A stretch of 64,000 nucleotides of DNA. Source: Desulfopila sp. IMCC35006. GTDB taxonomy: Bacteria > Desulfobacterota > Desulfobulbia > Desulfobulbales > Desulfocapsaceae. Below are positions 43,507 through 51,175 of the stretch, piece by piece. The first letter of the stretch is position 1, and each line of letters begins with the position of its first letter. The position numbers and the translations under genes were made by a program. The stretch lies in the NCBI RefSeq assembly GCF_005116645.1, contig NZ_SWCM01000002.1, forward strand, positions 248,001-312,000, in the 5' to 3' direction. The notes below the pieces were generated by a model. That model saw only the letters and a list, made by a program, of their open reading frames with translations, made no database searches and was not told the origin of the DNA.

Positions 43507-44498
43507 AAGAACTCAAAATAGTCCAGCTACCTACACCGGCAAAGAAACCACTGCTCGATGTCGCTGTAGGCCCCCATTACCGGCATGGATCGGGAATAGC
43601 GCAAATCCAGCAGTGCTGGGTAATTGCCCTTATTCCGGCCATGCTTGCAAGCCTGTATTTTTTCGGCCCGGCAGCCCTCCGCGTATTCGGCCTCTGTGTC
43701 TGCTTCTCCGTAGGCTTTGACCTCCTGGCGGAAAAACTGGCCCCATCACGAGACCTCACCTCCAACTGGAGCAGCATTGTTCTGGCCCTGCTGCTCGGTT
43801 TTATGCTGCCACTCAATGCACCATGGTGGTTAATCATGATCGGATGCTTCTTCATGGTGATTGTGGGCAAAAAGTTTTTTGGCGGAATTGGTGCACATCC
43901 GGCGCATCCGGCGGTGCTGAGCCTGGCCATCCTGCAACTCTCATGGCCCGGCCGCATGGATAACACCGATGCGCTGAAAAATATCGATTGGTCAGTTACG
44001 ATGATCGAACCCATGCGTCTGTTAAAAACATTGGGCGCATCAGCCGAGGGGCAATATACCTGGTTCGATCTTCTTGTTGGCCACCAGGTCGCCGGGACCG
44101 CTAACGGCATGGTGCTGTTCATACTCCTCGGCGGGATCTTTCTGCTATTGGCGCGCGAAATCCAGTGGCAGCTGCCGGTTGGGTTCCTCATTGGTTTAAT
44201 CGGCTCCGCGACGATACTACACCTTACCAATCCTGACGTTTTTGCCACTCCGGTATTTTATCTCCTCAGCGGCGGAACGGTCTTCATGGGCTTCTTTCTT
44301 ATCACCGACCACACCACTTCCCCGGTAAACAGAACCCCCATGCTGCTCTACGGAATTCTTGGCGGTGTGCTGCTGATCCTCATCAGGGGCTACTCGCAGC
44401 ATATCGATGGTATTGCGTATGCAATCCTCTTACTCAATCTCTGTTCACCGCTCATGGACATGATCAAACCTAAGATTAAGGGAGCTGAAGATGTCTGA
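43503..44498 (+). CDS. rnfD: Rnf complex subunit D
   Basis: 331 residues with about nine to ten membrane helices (for example VIALIPAMLASLYFFGPAAL and SIVLALLLGFMLPLNAPWW). The conserved flavin region SGGTVFMGFFLITDHTTSP carries the threonine that is normally covalently linked to FMN. The family motif GIGAHPAHPAVLSLA is also present. RnfD forms the membrane core with A and E. The gene overlaps rnfG by 8 bases. Confidence 0.97.
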   Translation: MKELKIVQLPTPAKKPLLDVAVGPHYRHGSGIAQIQQCWVIALIPAMLASLYFFGPAALRVFGLCVCFSVGFDLLAEKLAPSRDLTSNWSSIVLALLLGFMLPLNAPWWLIMIGCFFMVIVGKKFFGGIGAHPAHPAVLSLAILQLSWPGRMDNTDALKNIDWSVTMIEPMRLLKTLGASAEGQYTWFDLLVGHQVAGTANGMVLFILLGGIFLLLAREIQWQLPVGFLIGLIGSATILHLTNPDVFATPVFYLLSGGTVFMGFFLITDHTTSPVNRTPMLLYGILGGVLLILIRGYSQHIDGIAYAILLLNLCSPLMDMIKPKIKGAEDV

Positions 44499-45078
44499 GA
44501 TAATTCGGATGGTCGTGGTGCTCTCGGTAATCGCCGGTTTTTCCGCCGCAGCACTCACCACGGCTAATATTCAGTTAGGCCCCCGTGTTGACGCGCAAAT
44601 TGACCTTTATGTGCGTGGCCCGGCATTAGAGCGGCTGTTTCACAAGCCTGCCAAAGATGTCCTTGGCAACAAGGTTGTCATTGATGTAGATGGTGTCGGC
44701 ATCCCGGTTTTCTATACCCTTCAGGATAAGGTCGTCTCGACTCTGGCCATCGAGGCCATAGGAAAAGGCGGCTTTGGGGGTGACCTTAAGCTTATGGTCG
44801 GTATTGATCTTATCAAGGAACGGCAGACAGGGATCGAGGTGGTGAGCCATAGCGAAACCCCGGGTCTGGGCGCTCGCATCGTCGAGATTGCCTTTCGCCG
44901 CCAATGGCAGGGCTTACCTATCGATACTCCTGTAGCACTGACTGCTGATGGCGGCGCAATCGATGCTATCAGTGGCGCCTCGACAACCTCCAGGGCCGCT
45001 GTCAATGGCACCAACAGTGCACTGGATTTTGTCCGTGAGAGAAAAGCTGAAATTCTCAAATTGATCGCAGAGCGTTAA
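44491..45078 (+). CDS. rnfG: Rnf complex subunit G
   Basis: 195 residues. One N-terminal membrane helix (about 5-22, MVVVLSVIAGFSAAALTTA) anchors a periplasmic FMN-binding domain. The covalent flavin site is in AIDAISGASTTSRAAVNG (SGAST-T). HSETPGLGARI is the standard preceding motif. The subunit is shorter than enterobacterial RnfG but complete. It is followed by rnfE after 13 bases. Confidence 0.96.
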   Translation: MSEIIRMVVVLSVIAGFSAAALTTANIQLGPRVDAQIDLYVRGPALERLFHKPAKDVLGNKVVIDVDGVGIPVFYTLQDKVVSTLAIEAIGKGGFGGDLKLMVGIDLIKERQTGIEVVSHSETPGLGARIVEIAFRRQWQGLPIDTPVALTADGGAIDAISGASTTSRAAVNGTNSALDFVRERKAEILKLIAER

Positions 45079-45091
45079 GAGGATTATACAA

Positions 45092-45709
45092 ATGCAACAA
45101 AAATTTACTGATGTCTTGACCGCCGGACTGTGGAAACGTATACCACCGTTCCGTTTAGTTCTTGGTTTATGCCCATCGCTTGCGGTGACCATGTCCGCAG
45201 AGAACGGCCTTGGAATGGGGCTGGCTACGGCGTTTGTTGTGACCCTCTCCAATGGTGCCATCTCAAGTCTCAGGAATGTTATTCCTGCCAAGGTGCGCAT
45301 CGCCTCCTATATCGTCGTCATTGCCACCCTTGTTTCCATTGTGGAAATTCTCATGAAAGCCTTCTTTTTCCCGCTTTCAGAGCAACTTGGCATTTATATT
45401 CCCCTGATTGTGGTGAACTGTATCGTTCTTGGTCGCGCAGAAGCTTTTGCATCCAAGAATCCCCCGTTCATTTCCATGGTAGACGGGTTCAGTGTTGGTG
45501 TCGGATACGCCATCTCACTGACTCTCATTGGTTCCCTGCGGGAAATATTCGGGGCAGGAACATGGTTCGGGCACCTGGTGTTTGGAGAAGCATTCGAGCC
45601 GATGTCTTTTCTGGTATCGGCTCCGGGAGCATTTATGACTATCGGCACTCTGCTTGCTCTGCAAAATCTCTTCTCCCGCTGGCGCGGTGAAAAATTCATA
45701 CAGGGATAA
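45092..45709 (+). CDS. rnfE: Rnf complex subunit E
   Basis: 205 residues with six predicted membrane helices. Typical features are LVLGLCPSLAVT, ENGLGMGLATAFVVTLSN, IYIPLIVVNCIVLGRAEAFA (with the conserved Cys that holds the intramembrane Fe-S centre) and GYAISLTLIGSLREIFGAG. With RnfA it forms the pseudo-symmetric core that conducts ions and holds a 2Fe-2S cluster. The start has an AAGAGGATT site. Confidence 0.97.
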   Translation: MQQKFTDVLTAGLWKRIPPFRLVLGLCPSLAVTMSAENGLGMGLATAFVVTLSNGAISSLRNVIPAKVRIASYIVVIATLVSIVEILMKAFFFPLSEQLGIYIPLIVVNCIVLGRAEAFASKNPPFISMVDGFSVGVGYAISLTLIGSLREIFGAGTWFGHLVFGEAFEPMSFLVSAPGAFMTIGTLLALQNLFSRWRGEKFIQG

Positions 45710-45720
45710 AGGAAATTCAT

Positions 45721-46293
45721 ATGGATCTCGTCTATCTGGCTATCTCAGCTACCTTTGTTAACAATATTCTGCTCGCCCAGTATCTAGGCAATTGTCCGTT
45801 TCTTGGCGTATCAAAGAAACTGGAAACGGCACTCGGCATGGCTGCTGCAGTCATATTTGTCAGTGTTCTTGCGGCAACCTTCACCTGGATGGTTTCCACC
45901 TATGTGTTACGGCCATACGGTCTGGAGTTTCTGCAGACGCTGACCTTTATTCTGATAATCGCTTCACTGGTTCAACTTGTTGAAATTATCATGAAAAAAA
46001 TGAGCAGAACGCTCTACAATGCACTCGGTGTCTATCTTCCCCTGATTACCACGAACTGTGCTGTTATGGGCATTGCGCTGCTCATCGCCAAGAAACAACT
46101 GCCGTTTATTGAAATGCTGGTTTTTGCCTGCACCAGTGCTGTTGGATATGGTTTAGCTCTGGTTCTTTTTGCCGGTCATCGTGAACGACTGCAGATATCG
46201 GCGGTACCGGAAAGTTTGCAGGGTACTTCCATCGCGCTGATAACCGCCGGCATCATGGCCCTTGCTTTTATGGGCTTTAAGGGAATGGCCTAA
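45721..46293 (+). CDS. rnfA: Rnf complex subunit A
   Basis: 190 residues, homologous to RnfE. Motifs: FVNNILLAQYLGNCPFLGVSKK near the N-terminus (with the cluster Cys) and GVYLPLITTNCAVMGIAL in the middle. Six membrane helices are expected. The gene is 11 bases after rnfE and 22 bases before rnfB, all in one operon. Confidence 0.97.
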   Translation: MDLVYLAISATFVNNILLAQYLGNCPFLGVSKKLETALGMAAAVIFVSVLAATFTWMVSTYVLRPYGLEFLQTLTFILIIASLVQLVEIIMKKMSRTLYNALGVYLPLITTNCAVMGIALLIAKKQLPFIEMLVFACTSAVGYGLALVLFAGHRERLQISAVPESLQGTSIALITAGIMALAFMGFKGMA

Positions 46294-46315
46294 CAGGGAA
46301 AAAAGGAGAACTATT

Positions 46316-48448
46316 GTGACTGCACCAATACTCCTGCTCGTCGGAATCGCCTTTGTAGCGGCTATCATTCTGGGCATAGCAGCAAGAGTTTTTTACGTCG
46401 AAGAAGATCCACGAATAGAGGCCGTAGTAGATTTACTGCCCGGCGCCAATTGCGGCGGCTGCGGACAGGCAGGATGCAGTTCAGCTGCCGAGGCAATGGT
46501 GAAGGGAGAAATCCCGGTTAACTCTTGCGTGGTTGGCGGCAACGAAGCCGCAGAAGCTGTCGGTACCTTCCTCGGCTATGATGTGACGGGTGCTGAACCG
46601 ACACTTGCCTGCGCAACCTGCGAAGGCGGTTACCGTGCCGCACGCAAATACAACTATTCAGGTCTTCAGGATTGCCGGGCAGCCTTACAGCTGTACCATG
46701 GTTTTATCCGCTGCGAAAACGGCTGTCTCGGAATGGGTTCGTGCAGGAATGCCTGCAAGTTCGGGGCAATCCAGATGAGTTCGGCAACCGGTCTTCCCGT
46801 TTTTGACCCGGAACGCTGCGTTGGCTGCGGAAGCTGCGTTGCCGCCTGTCCGAAAGGGATCATCTCGCTGGTTGGCGAGCAGACTAAAATCCTGCACTGG
46901 AACCAGTATACCCAATGTCTGTCACCATGCAGACAGCGTTGCCCGGCACAGATCAACATTCCCAAATATCTCGCTCACGCCAGAAAAGGTGAGTATGCCG
47001 CGGCCCTGTTGACCGTCAAGGCCAACAATCCACTGGCAATAGCTACGGGGCGTGTTTGTCCCGAGTTATGTGGTACTGAATGTCGTCGGCAACTTCAGGA
47101 TGATTCGCTTGCCATCAATGCCGTCAAACGTTTCCTCGCTGACTGGGAACGGGAAAGCGGCGAGAGATTGAAAGTACCCGTTGCCCCGGATACCGGCCAT
47201 AGAGTCGCAATTGTCGGCGGGGGGCCTTCCGGTCTTGCCGCTGCATATTACCTGGCCCGCCTCGGTCATCGGGTTGAGATTTTTGAAATGATGCCGAAAC
47301 TCGGCGGGATGCCACTTTACGGGATCCCTGAATATCGGTTATCTGAAGAGCAGTACAACTGGGACATTGACGGCGTACTGGAACTCGGTGTTAAAGCCCA
47401 CACTGGCGTTGCCCTTGGTAAAGATATCACCATCAGGTCTCTGAAAGCGGTTGGCTTTGAGGCGGTATATCTTGCCATAGGCTTATGGCATGGACGCTTG
47501 CTGCCGTTTGAGGGCAAAGAATTACCCGGAATTTACAGTGGTATTGATTACCTCCGGCGTTTTCATACCGAGGAGGAAATCATCACCGGCCAGCGCTTTG
47601 TCATCATCGGCGCTGGCAACGTGGCAATGGATTGCGCCCGTTCCGCACTGCGAGCAGGCGCATCTAAAGTTATCCTTATCTTCCGCTTCTCACGGGAGTT
47701 GATGGAGGCCAATCCGCATGAAATCACCGATGCTGAAAATGAAGGCGTTACCATGCGTTGTCTCCTTTCTCCGGTACGCTTTATCGGTGAAGACAACCAA
47801 TTAACCGGAATTGAAGTTGAACAGGTAACCCTGAAGGCCAACCCAGGCGGAATGCCCGACGTTACCCCGATTGAAGGATCAAAAGAAATCATTCCGTGTG
47901 ATGTGGTTATTCAGGCCGTTGGCCAGGCGGCAGACCTCGATGCCATTGTCGAAGCTGACGGGATAGAAAAAACCCGCTTCAGCACCATCGATGCGGACGA
48001 AGAGACATTACAGACCAACATCCCCGGGGTATTTGCCGGGGGTGACTGCTTTACCGGTCCACGCCTTCTGGTCGAAGCGGTGGCAAGCGGTAGATTTGCT
48101 GCCAGATCTATTCATTATTACATTACTACCGGTGAAATCCCACCTATCGAAGATAGACAGCGTGAGATGATGCCACCTGCAATGGTCGATTCGTTGACTA
48201 ATGTTAAGCAGATTGCAACCCGGGCAGTCAAACCGATGATTCCTGTCCAGGAACGCATCGGCGATTTCCGGGAAGTGGAAGGGACTATTAGCGAGGAGCA
48301 ATGTCGGTCTGAAGCCGGACGCTGCCTGAATTGCGGTATCTACTGTTATGATCAGGATGAGTTGCCTTCATCCGAAACACGTACCGCAACCTCCTGCCCG
48401 AACGAACCACACATCGTGGAAAAAGAAAAAGATACCGTTGCAGGCTGA
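46316..48448 (+). CDS. rnfB: Rnf complex subunit B fused to a GltD-like FAD/NAD(P)H oxidoreductase
   Basis: About 710 residues read from GTG, with AAGGAG 7 bases upstream. Residues 1-27 form a membrane anchor. The RnfB 4Fe-4S domain follows (ANCGGCGQAGC, about 42-52), then a double ferredoxin region with CENGCLGMGSCRNAC and CVGCGSCVAACP (ending near 180). From about 195 on the protein is homologous to the small subunit of glutamate synthase: CRQRCPAQINIP and CPELCGTECRR for its N-terminal clusters, VAIVGGGPSGLAAA for FAD, IIGAGNVAMDCARSA for NAD(P)H, GVFAGGDC, and a terminal CLNCGIYC. Standalone RnfB is under 300 residues, so this is a true fusion. It should link ferredoxin oxidation at Rnf with NAD(P)H. 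Confidence 0.93.
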   Translation: MTAPILLLVGIAFVAAIILGIAARVFYVEEDPRIEAVVDLLPGANCGGCGQAGCSSAAEAMVKGEIPVNSCVVGGNEAAEAVGTFLGYDVTGAEPTLACATCEGGYRAARKYNYSGLQDCRAALQLYHGFIRCENGCLGMGSCRNACKFGAIQMSSATGLPVFDPERCVGCGSCVAACPKGIISLVGEQTKILHWNQYTQCLSPCRQRCPAQINIPKYLAHARKGEYAAALLTVKANNPLAIATGRVCPELCGTECRRQLQDDSLAINAVKRFLADWERESGERLKVPVAPDTGHRVAIVGGGPSGLAAAYYLARLGHRVEIFEMMPKLGGMPLYGIPEYRLSEEQYNWDIDGVLELGVKAHTGVALGKDITIRSLKAVGFEAVYLAIGLWHGRLLPFEGKELPGIYSGIDYLRRFHTEEEIITGQRFVIIGAGNVAMDCARSALRAGASKVILIFRFSRELMEANPHEITDAENEGVTMRCLLSPVRFIGEDNQLTGIEVEQVTLKANPGGMPDVTPIEGSKEIIPCDVVIQAVGQAADLDAIVEADGIEKTRFSTIDADEETLQTNIPGVFAGGDCFTGPRLLVEAVASGRFAARSIHYYITTGEIPPIEDRQREMMPPAMVDSLTNVKQIATRAVKPMIPVQERIGDFREVEGTISEEQCRSEAGRCLNCGIYCYDQDELPSSETRTATSCPNEPHIVEKEKDTVAG

Positions 48449-48458
48449 CAGTTTTCTG

Positions 48459-48486
48459 CTGCTTTGGGGTACAACCCAAAGCAGCA
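48459..48486. terminator. 11-bp hairpin between convergent genes
   Basis: GCTGCTTTGGG and its complement with a 6-base loop lie about 10 bases after the rnfB stop codon and before the convergent activase gene. T-rich bases precede it on the plus strand (AGTTTTCT) and appear as an A-rich exit on the minus strand. It is probably a bidirectional terminator-like stem. Confidence 0.6.
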
Positions 48487-48576
48487 TCGGAGAGCTTTTC
48501 CGCAGCGGCTGCAATCTCAAAGGAAGAAAGACATAAAGGGAAGACAACCGGCGATTCGTCCACGCCCTTTTGTCTG

Positions 48577-49341
48577 TTATTGACCACCATGCGCCTGCAT
48601 TGTCAGCAGGGCGGCGCCAAACGCACCCACCGCCTGGGGATCGTCCGGGATGAACACCCTGCACCCGAGTTTTTCCGCCAACGACCTGACAATGCACGGA
48701 TTTTTTGCGACACCTCCGGTAAATACAATATCCCCCCCCTTGCCGGCGGCCCGGTTGACCATGGCGGCCGCCCTTCGAACCACGCTTTCATGGAGTCCCC
48801 GGGCAATTTCACGCCTGCCCTCCCCTTTGGCAATGAGCGATGTCACCTCCGACTCCGCAAAAACCGTACACATGGAGGAAATGTTGAGATAGCTCTCGGC
48901 AAGCATTGCCTCGGGACCGAAGGCATCAATATCGTAGCCCAGGCTCCTGGCCATAATCTCAAGGAATTTTCCGGTCCCCGCAGCACAACGGTCGTTCATT
49001 TCAAACTTTTTCACTCTTCCGTTATTAAGCAGAGACATCGCCTTACTGTCCTGCCCGCCGATATCGAGAACTCCGAAAACTCCAGGAAACAGAGCCCATG
49101 CTCCGGTGGCATGGGCCTTGATCTCTGTAACCGTAGGCGAATCGAAGGCTACTTCAAAAAGATTCCTCCCATAGCCTGTGGCGGTTATATGGTCGAAACT
49201 CACTTCACTTAACAGTTTTTTGGCCTGCACGATAGGATCGAAACCGGTATCAGCCTGCAGGCTGTCCTGTGCCACGCCCCGATCATCCACAACCACCAGT
49301 TCTATGGTCCGGGAACCAATATCAATGCCTGCATATCGCAT
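48577..49341 (-). CDS. ATP-dependent activator of a 2-hydroxyacyl-CoA-dehydratase-type enzyme (BcrA/BadF/HgdC family)
   Basis: 254 residues with the ASKHA ATPase fold: GIDIGSRTIELVVVDD at 5-20, GVFGVLDIGGQDSKA at about 87-101 and IVFTGGVAKN late. The two cysteines that bridge the 4Fe-4S cluster at the dimer interface are present as Cys119 (NDRCAAGTGKFLE) and Cys158 (SSMCTVFAESEV). Such activators use ATP to drive electrons into the dehydratase-like partner. The partner gene lies 18 bases upstream on the same strand. Confidence 0.95.
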   Translation of the reverse strand: MRYAGIDIGSRTIELVVVDDRGVAQDSLQADTGFDPIVQAKKLLSEVSFDHITATGYGRNLFEVAFDSPTVTEIKAHATGAWALFPGVFGVLDIGGQDSKAMSLLNNGRVKKFEMNDRCAAGTGKFLEIMARSLGYDIDAFGPEAMLAESYLNISSMCTVFAESEVTSLIAKGEGRREIARGLHESVVRRAAAMVNRAAGKGGDIVFTGGVAKNPCIVRSLAEKLGCRVFIPDDPQAVGAFGAALLTMQAHGGQ

Positions 49342-49359
49342 ATTCGGTCACTCCGCTGG

Positions 49360-50637
49360 TTATCTCAGCTGCTCAATAAACGCCTCGACACGAGTCTTCA
49401 ACTGCCCGACATCCTCCATCGAATAGTCGGTGTCTATTCGCAGACAGGGTATACCTTCCTCTTCAAGGGCATTCTCAACAGGGATGGATTCCATGAGGTA
49501 GGGCTGGCAGAACTGCAAGCCGTAATGGATAACACCGTCGGCCTTGTATGCTGCCGCCATTTCCTTGATATGATCCAGTCGCTCCGAATTAGGAGTAAAG
49601 ATGGCACAATCCACCTTAAAGTAGCGATCGACCAGACTTTCCATCATTTCGTCTATTGTAGAGCCAGTCTCACTGGTAAGATTGCGGGTACCGCGTTCCC
49701 CGACACAGGATTCTTCTCCGACAATAACCGCCCCGGAAGTTTCAATAATCATCGGCAGCTTCCAGTTCGGCACAGCCTGTGGGCAGCCGGAGATGAGGAT
49801 GCGCGGCGTGCGTTCAGGGAAGACGCCCTGATGGGCCTCAACTCTCTGCTCCAGTTCGTCGCAGATCTTGTTGACGGACTCCGTAAAACGCGCTGGATTA
49901 TCATAAAAAAAGACCTGATTGGCAAGCAGCGCATCCAGTCCTGAAATGGGGGCGGGGTCGGCTTTGCGAAGGGCAGACAGACGATGGATCGCAGCCCGCT
50001 TGGCATTGACGGTCTGTATTGCTTGTTTGAGGCTTTCGGCTGTTACAGCTATCCCGGTGAGCTGCTCAACAGCTTTTTTGAACCGATAATACTCCGCCTT
50101 CAGCAACCCTTTGCCGTGCTCCGATTTAACCTGGGGTAGATCCATCACATAAAGGTTCTCCACCATCTTTCCAAGAATCTCGTATGCCTTTTTTTTGCCG
50201 TCGCAGGTATTTTCGCCAACCACCATGTCGGCACTTTCCAGGTATGGGCAGACCTTGCCGATCTTAAATCCGAAGGACGATTTAATCAGGGCGCAGGTGT
50301 TTCTCGGCAGCAGCCTTTCCACTTCCTCTACAGCAAAATCCGCACCCGAGCATAAACCGACCAGGGTTGCATTGGCGGCAAGGGCGATTTCTTCCGGGAC
50401 GAAGACACAGTAGGAACCGATAATTTTTCGTCCGGCCTTTTTCTCGTCCAGCAGCTCCCTGATCCGCAGACCGTGCACCTCACTCATCACGAAATCAAAA
50501 TACGACATGCCCAGAGGCCTGTTTTTCTGGGCCAGGTAAATATCTCCGTATGCCTGACCCAGAACTCCAAGCAGCGCATCGTGGGCTTCAAGATCAAGTC
50601 CCAGTTCCTGCCACATCAAACGATAGTCTTCTCCCAT
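49360..50637 (-). CDS. 2-hydroxyacyl-CoA-dehydratase-like protein, probably a double-cubane-cluster reductase
   Basis: 425 residues from MGEDYRLMWQE, with AAGGAG upstream; a longer frame lacks a better start. The HgdB/FldB-type fold is recognised by GSYCVFVPEEIALAANATLVGLCSG, then CALIKSSFGFK, GENTCDGKKKAYE and ILISGCPQAVPNW. There is only one such subunit gene with the activator; classical dehydratases need two different ones. This single-subunit-plus-activator layout is that of double-cubane cluster proteins, which hold an 8Fe-9S-type cluster and reduce small molecules. The physiological substrate is unknown. Confidence 0.85.
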   Translation of the reverse strand: MGEDYRLMWQELGLDLEAHDALLGVLGQAYGDIYLAQKNRPLGMSYFDFVMSEVHGLRIRELLDEKKAGRKIIGSYCVFVPEEIALAANATLVGLCSGADFAVEEVERLLPRNTCALIKSSFGFKIGKVCPYLESADMVVGENTCDGKKKAYEILGKMVENLYVMDLPQVKSEHGKGLLKAEYYRFKKAVEQLTGIAVTAESLKQAIQTVNAKRAAIHRLSALRKADPAPISGLDALLANQVFFYDNPARFTESVNKICDELEQRVEAHQGVFPERTPRILISGCPQAVPNWKLPMIIETSGAVIVGEESCVGERGTRNLTSETGSTIDEMMESLVDRYFKVDCAIFTPNSERLDHIKEMAAAYKADGVIHYGLQFCQPYLMESIPVENALEEEGIPCLRIDTDYSMEDVGQLKTRVEAFIEQLR

Positions 50638-51175
50638 CTCTCTCTCCTTATTTTTGCACATTGCAAAGGTGTCCTCAGTGCAAAACGCCTTCATCTCTGT
50701 AATGTAATAACACGATGCAGCAGACACGCATCGGTCCAGACTGCCAGGCCATATAAAAGAGAATGTAATTATATGTCCAACTGGAAATTCCTATGTAAAA
50801 AGAAAATATCATTACAATTTCCAATGCTGCAGCTGGGATTCAGGACTTTTCAGCGCCTCCCCCACCTGCATGTCGAAGTATTTAGTCTCAATAGATGTGG
50901 CAGGCCGGGCCCCTTTCAGCTCCAGCTGAGACTTGCGGCACTCGCTCTTCAGGCAATAACCTGAAAAGTCATTGACTTCTAACTTTCTATTTTTTAACGT
51001 ATATTGAATTAGTTCGCCTTCGATGCTCTATGTTGGCGGAGATTGTGGTGAGCAAGACAGTCGTCAAGGCGACTGCAGATTCCCGATGGGCCCTGATTCT
51101 GACGGTTCACTCTGACCTTTCCCCCCTTCCTCTTCGCCTGAAAGCTTTTTTTATCAGCTTATCATCGCACCGCCT
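50638..51175. other. intergenic region; contains an open, protein-like frame without a start codon (50812-51027, minus strand)
   Basis: Most of the 538 bases hold no gene. On the minus strand the frame 50812-51027 (72 codons including TAA) is open and reads like protein, for example SGYCLKSECRKSQLELKG and IETKYFDMQVGEALKSP, but it has no ATG, GTG or TTG before the middle, and a TAG closes it upstream. It may be a truncated gene remnant. The 10-base inverted repeat GACTTTTCAG (50844-50853) and CTGAAAAGTC (50961-50970) lies within it. A promoter for the Lon-like gene should be in 50975-51175. Confidence 0.3.

Noticed and set aside
50844-50970. possible 6S-like or riboswitch RNA suggested by a long-range inverted repeat
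   Set aside because: The pairing is only 10 bp across 107 bases, no conserved RNA motif is present, and the segment reads as an open protein-like frame on the minus strand.
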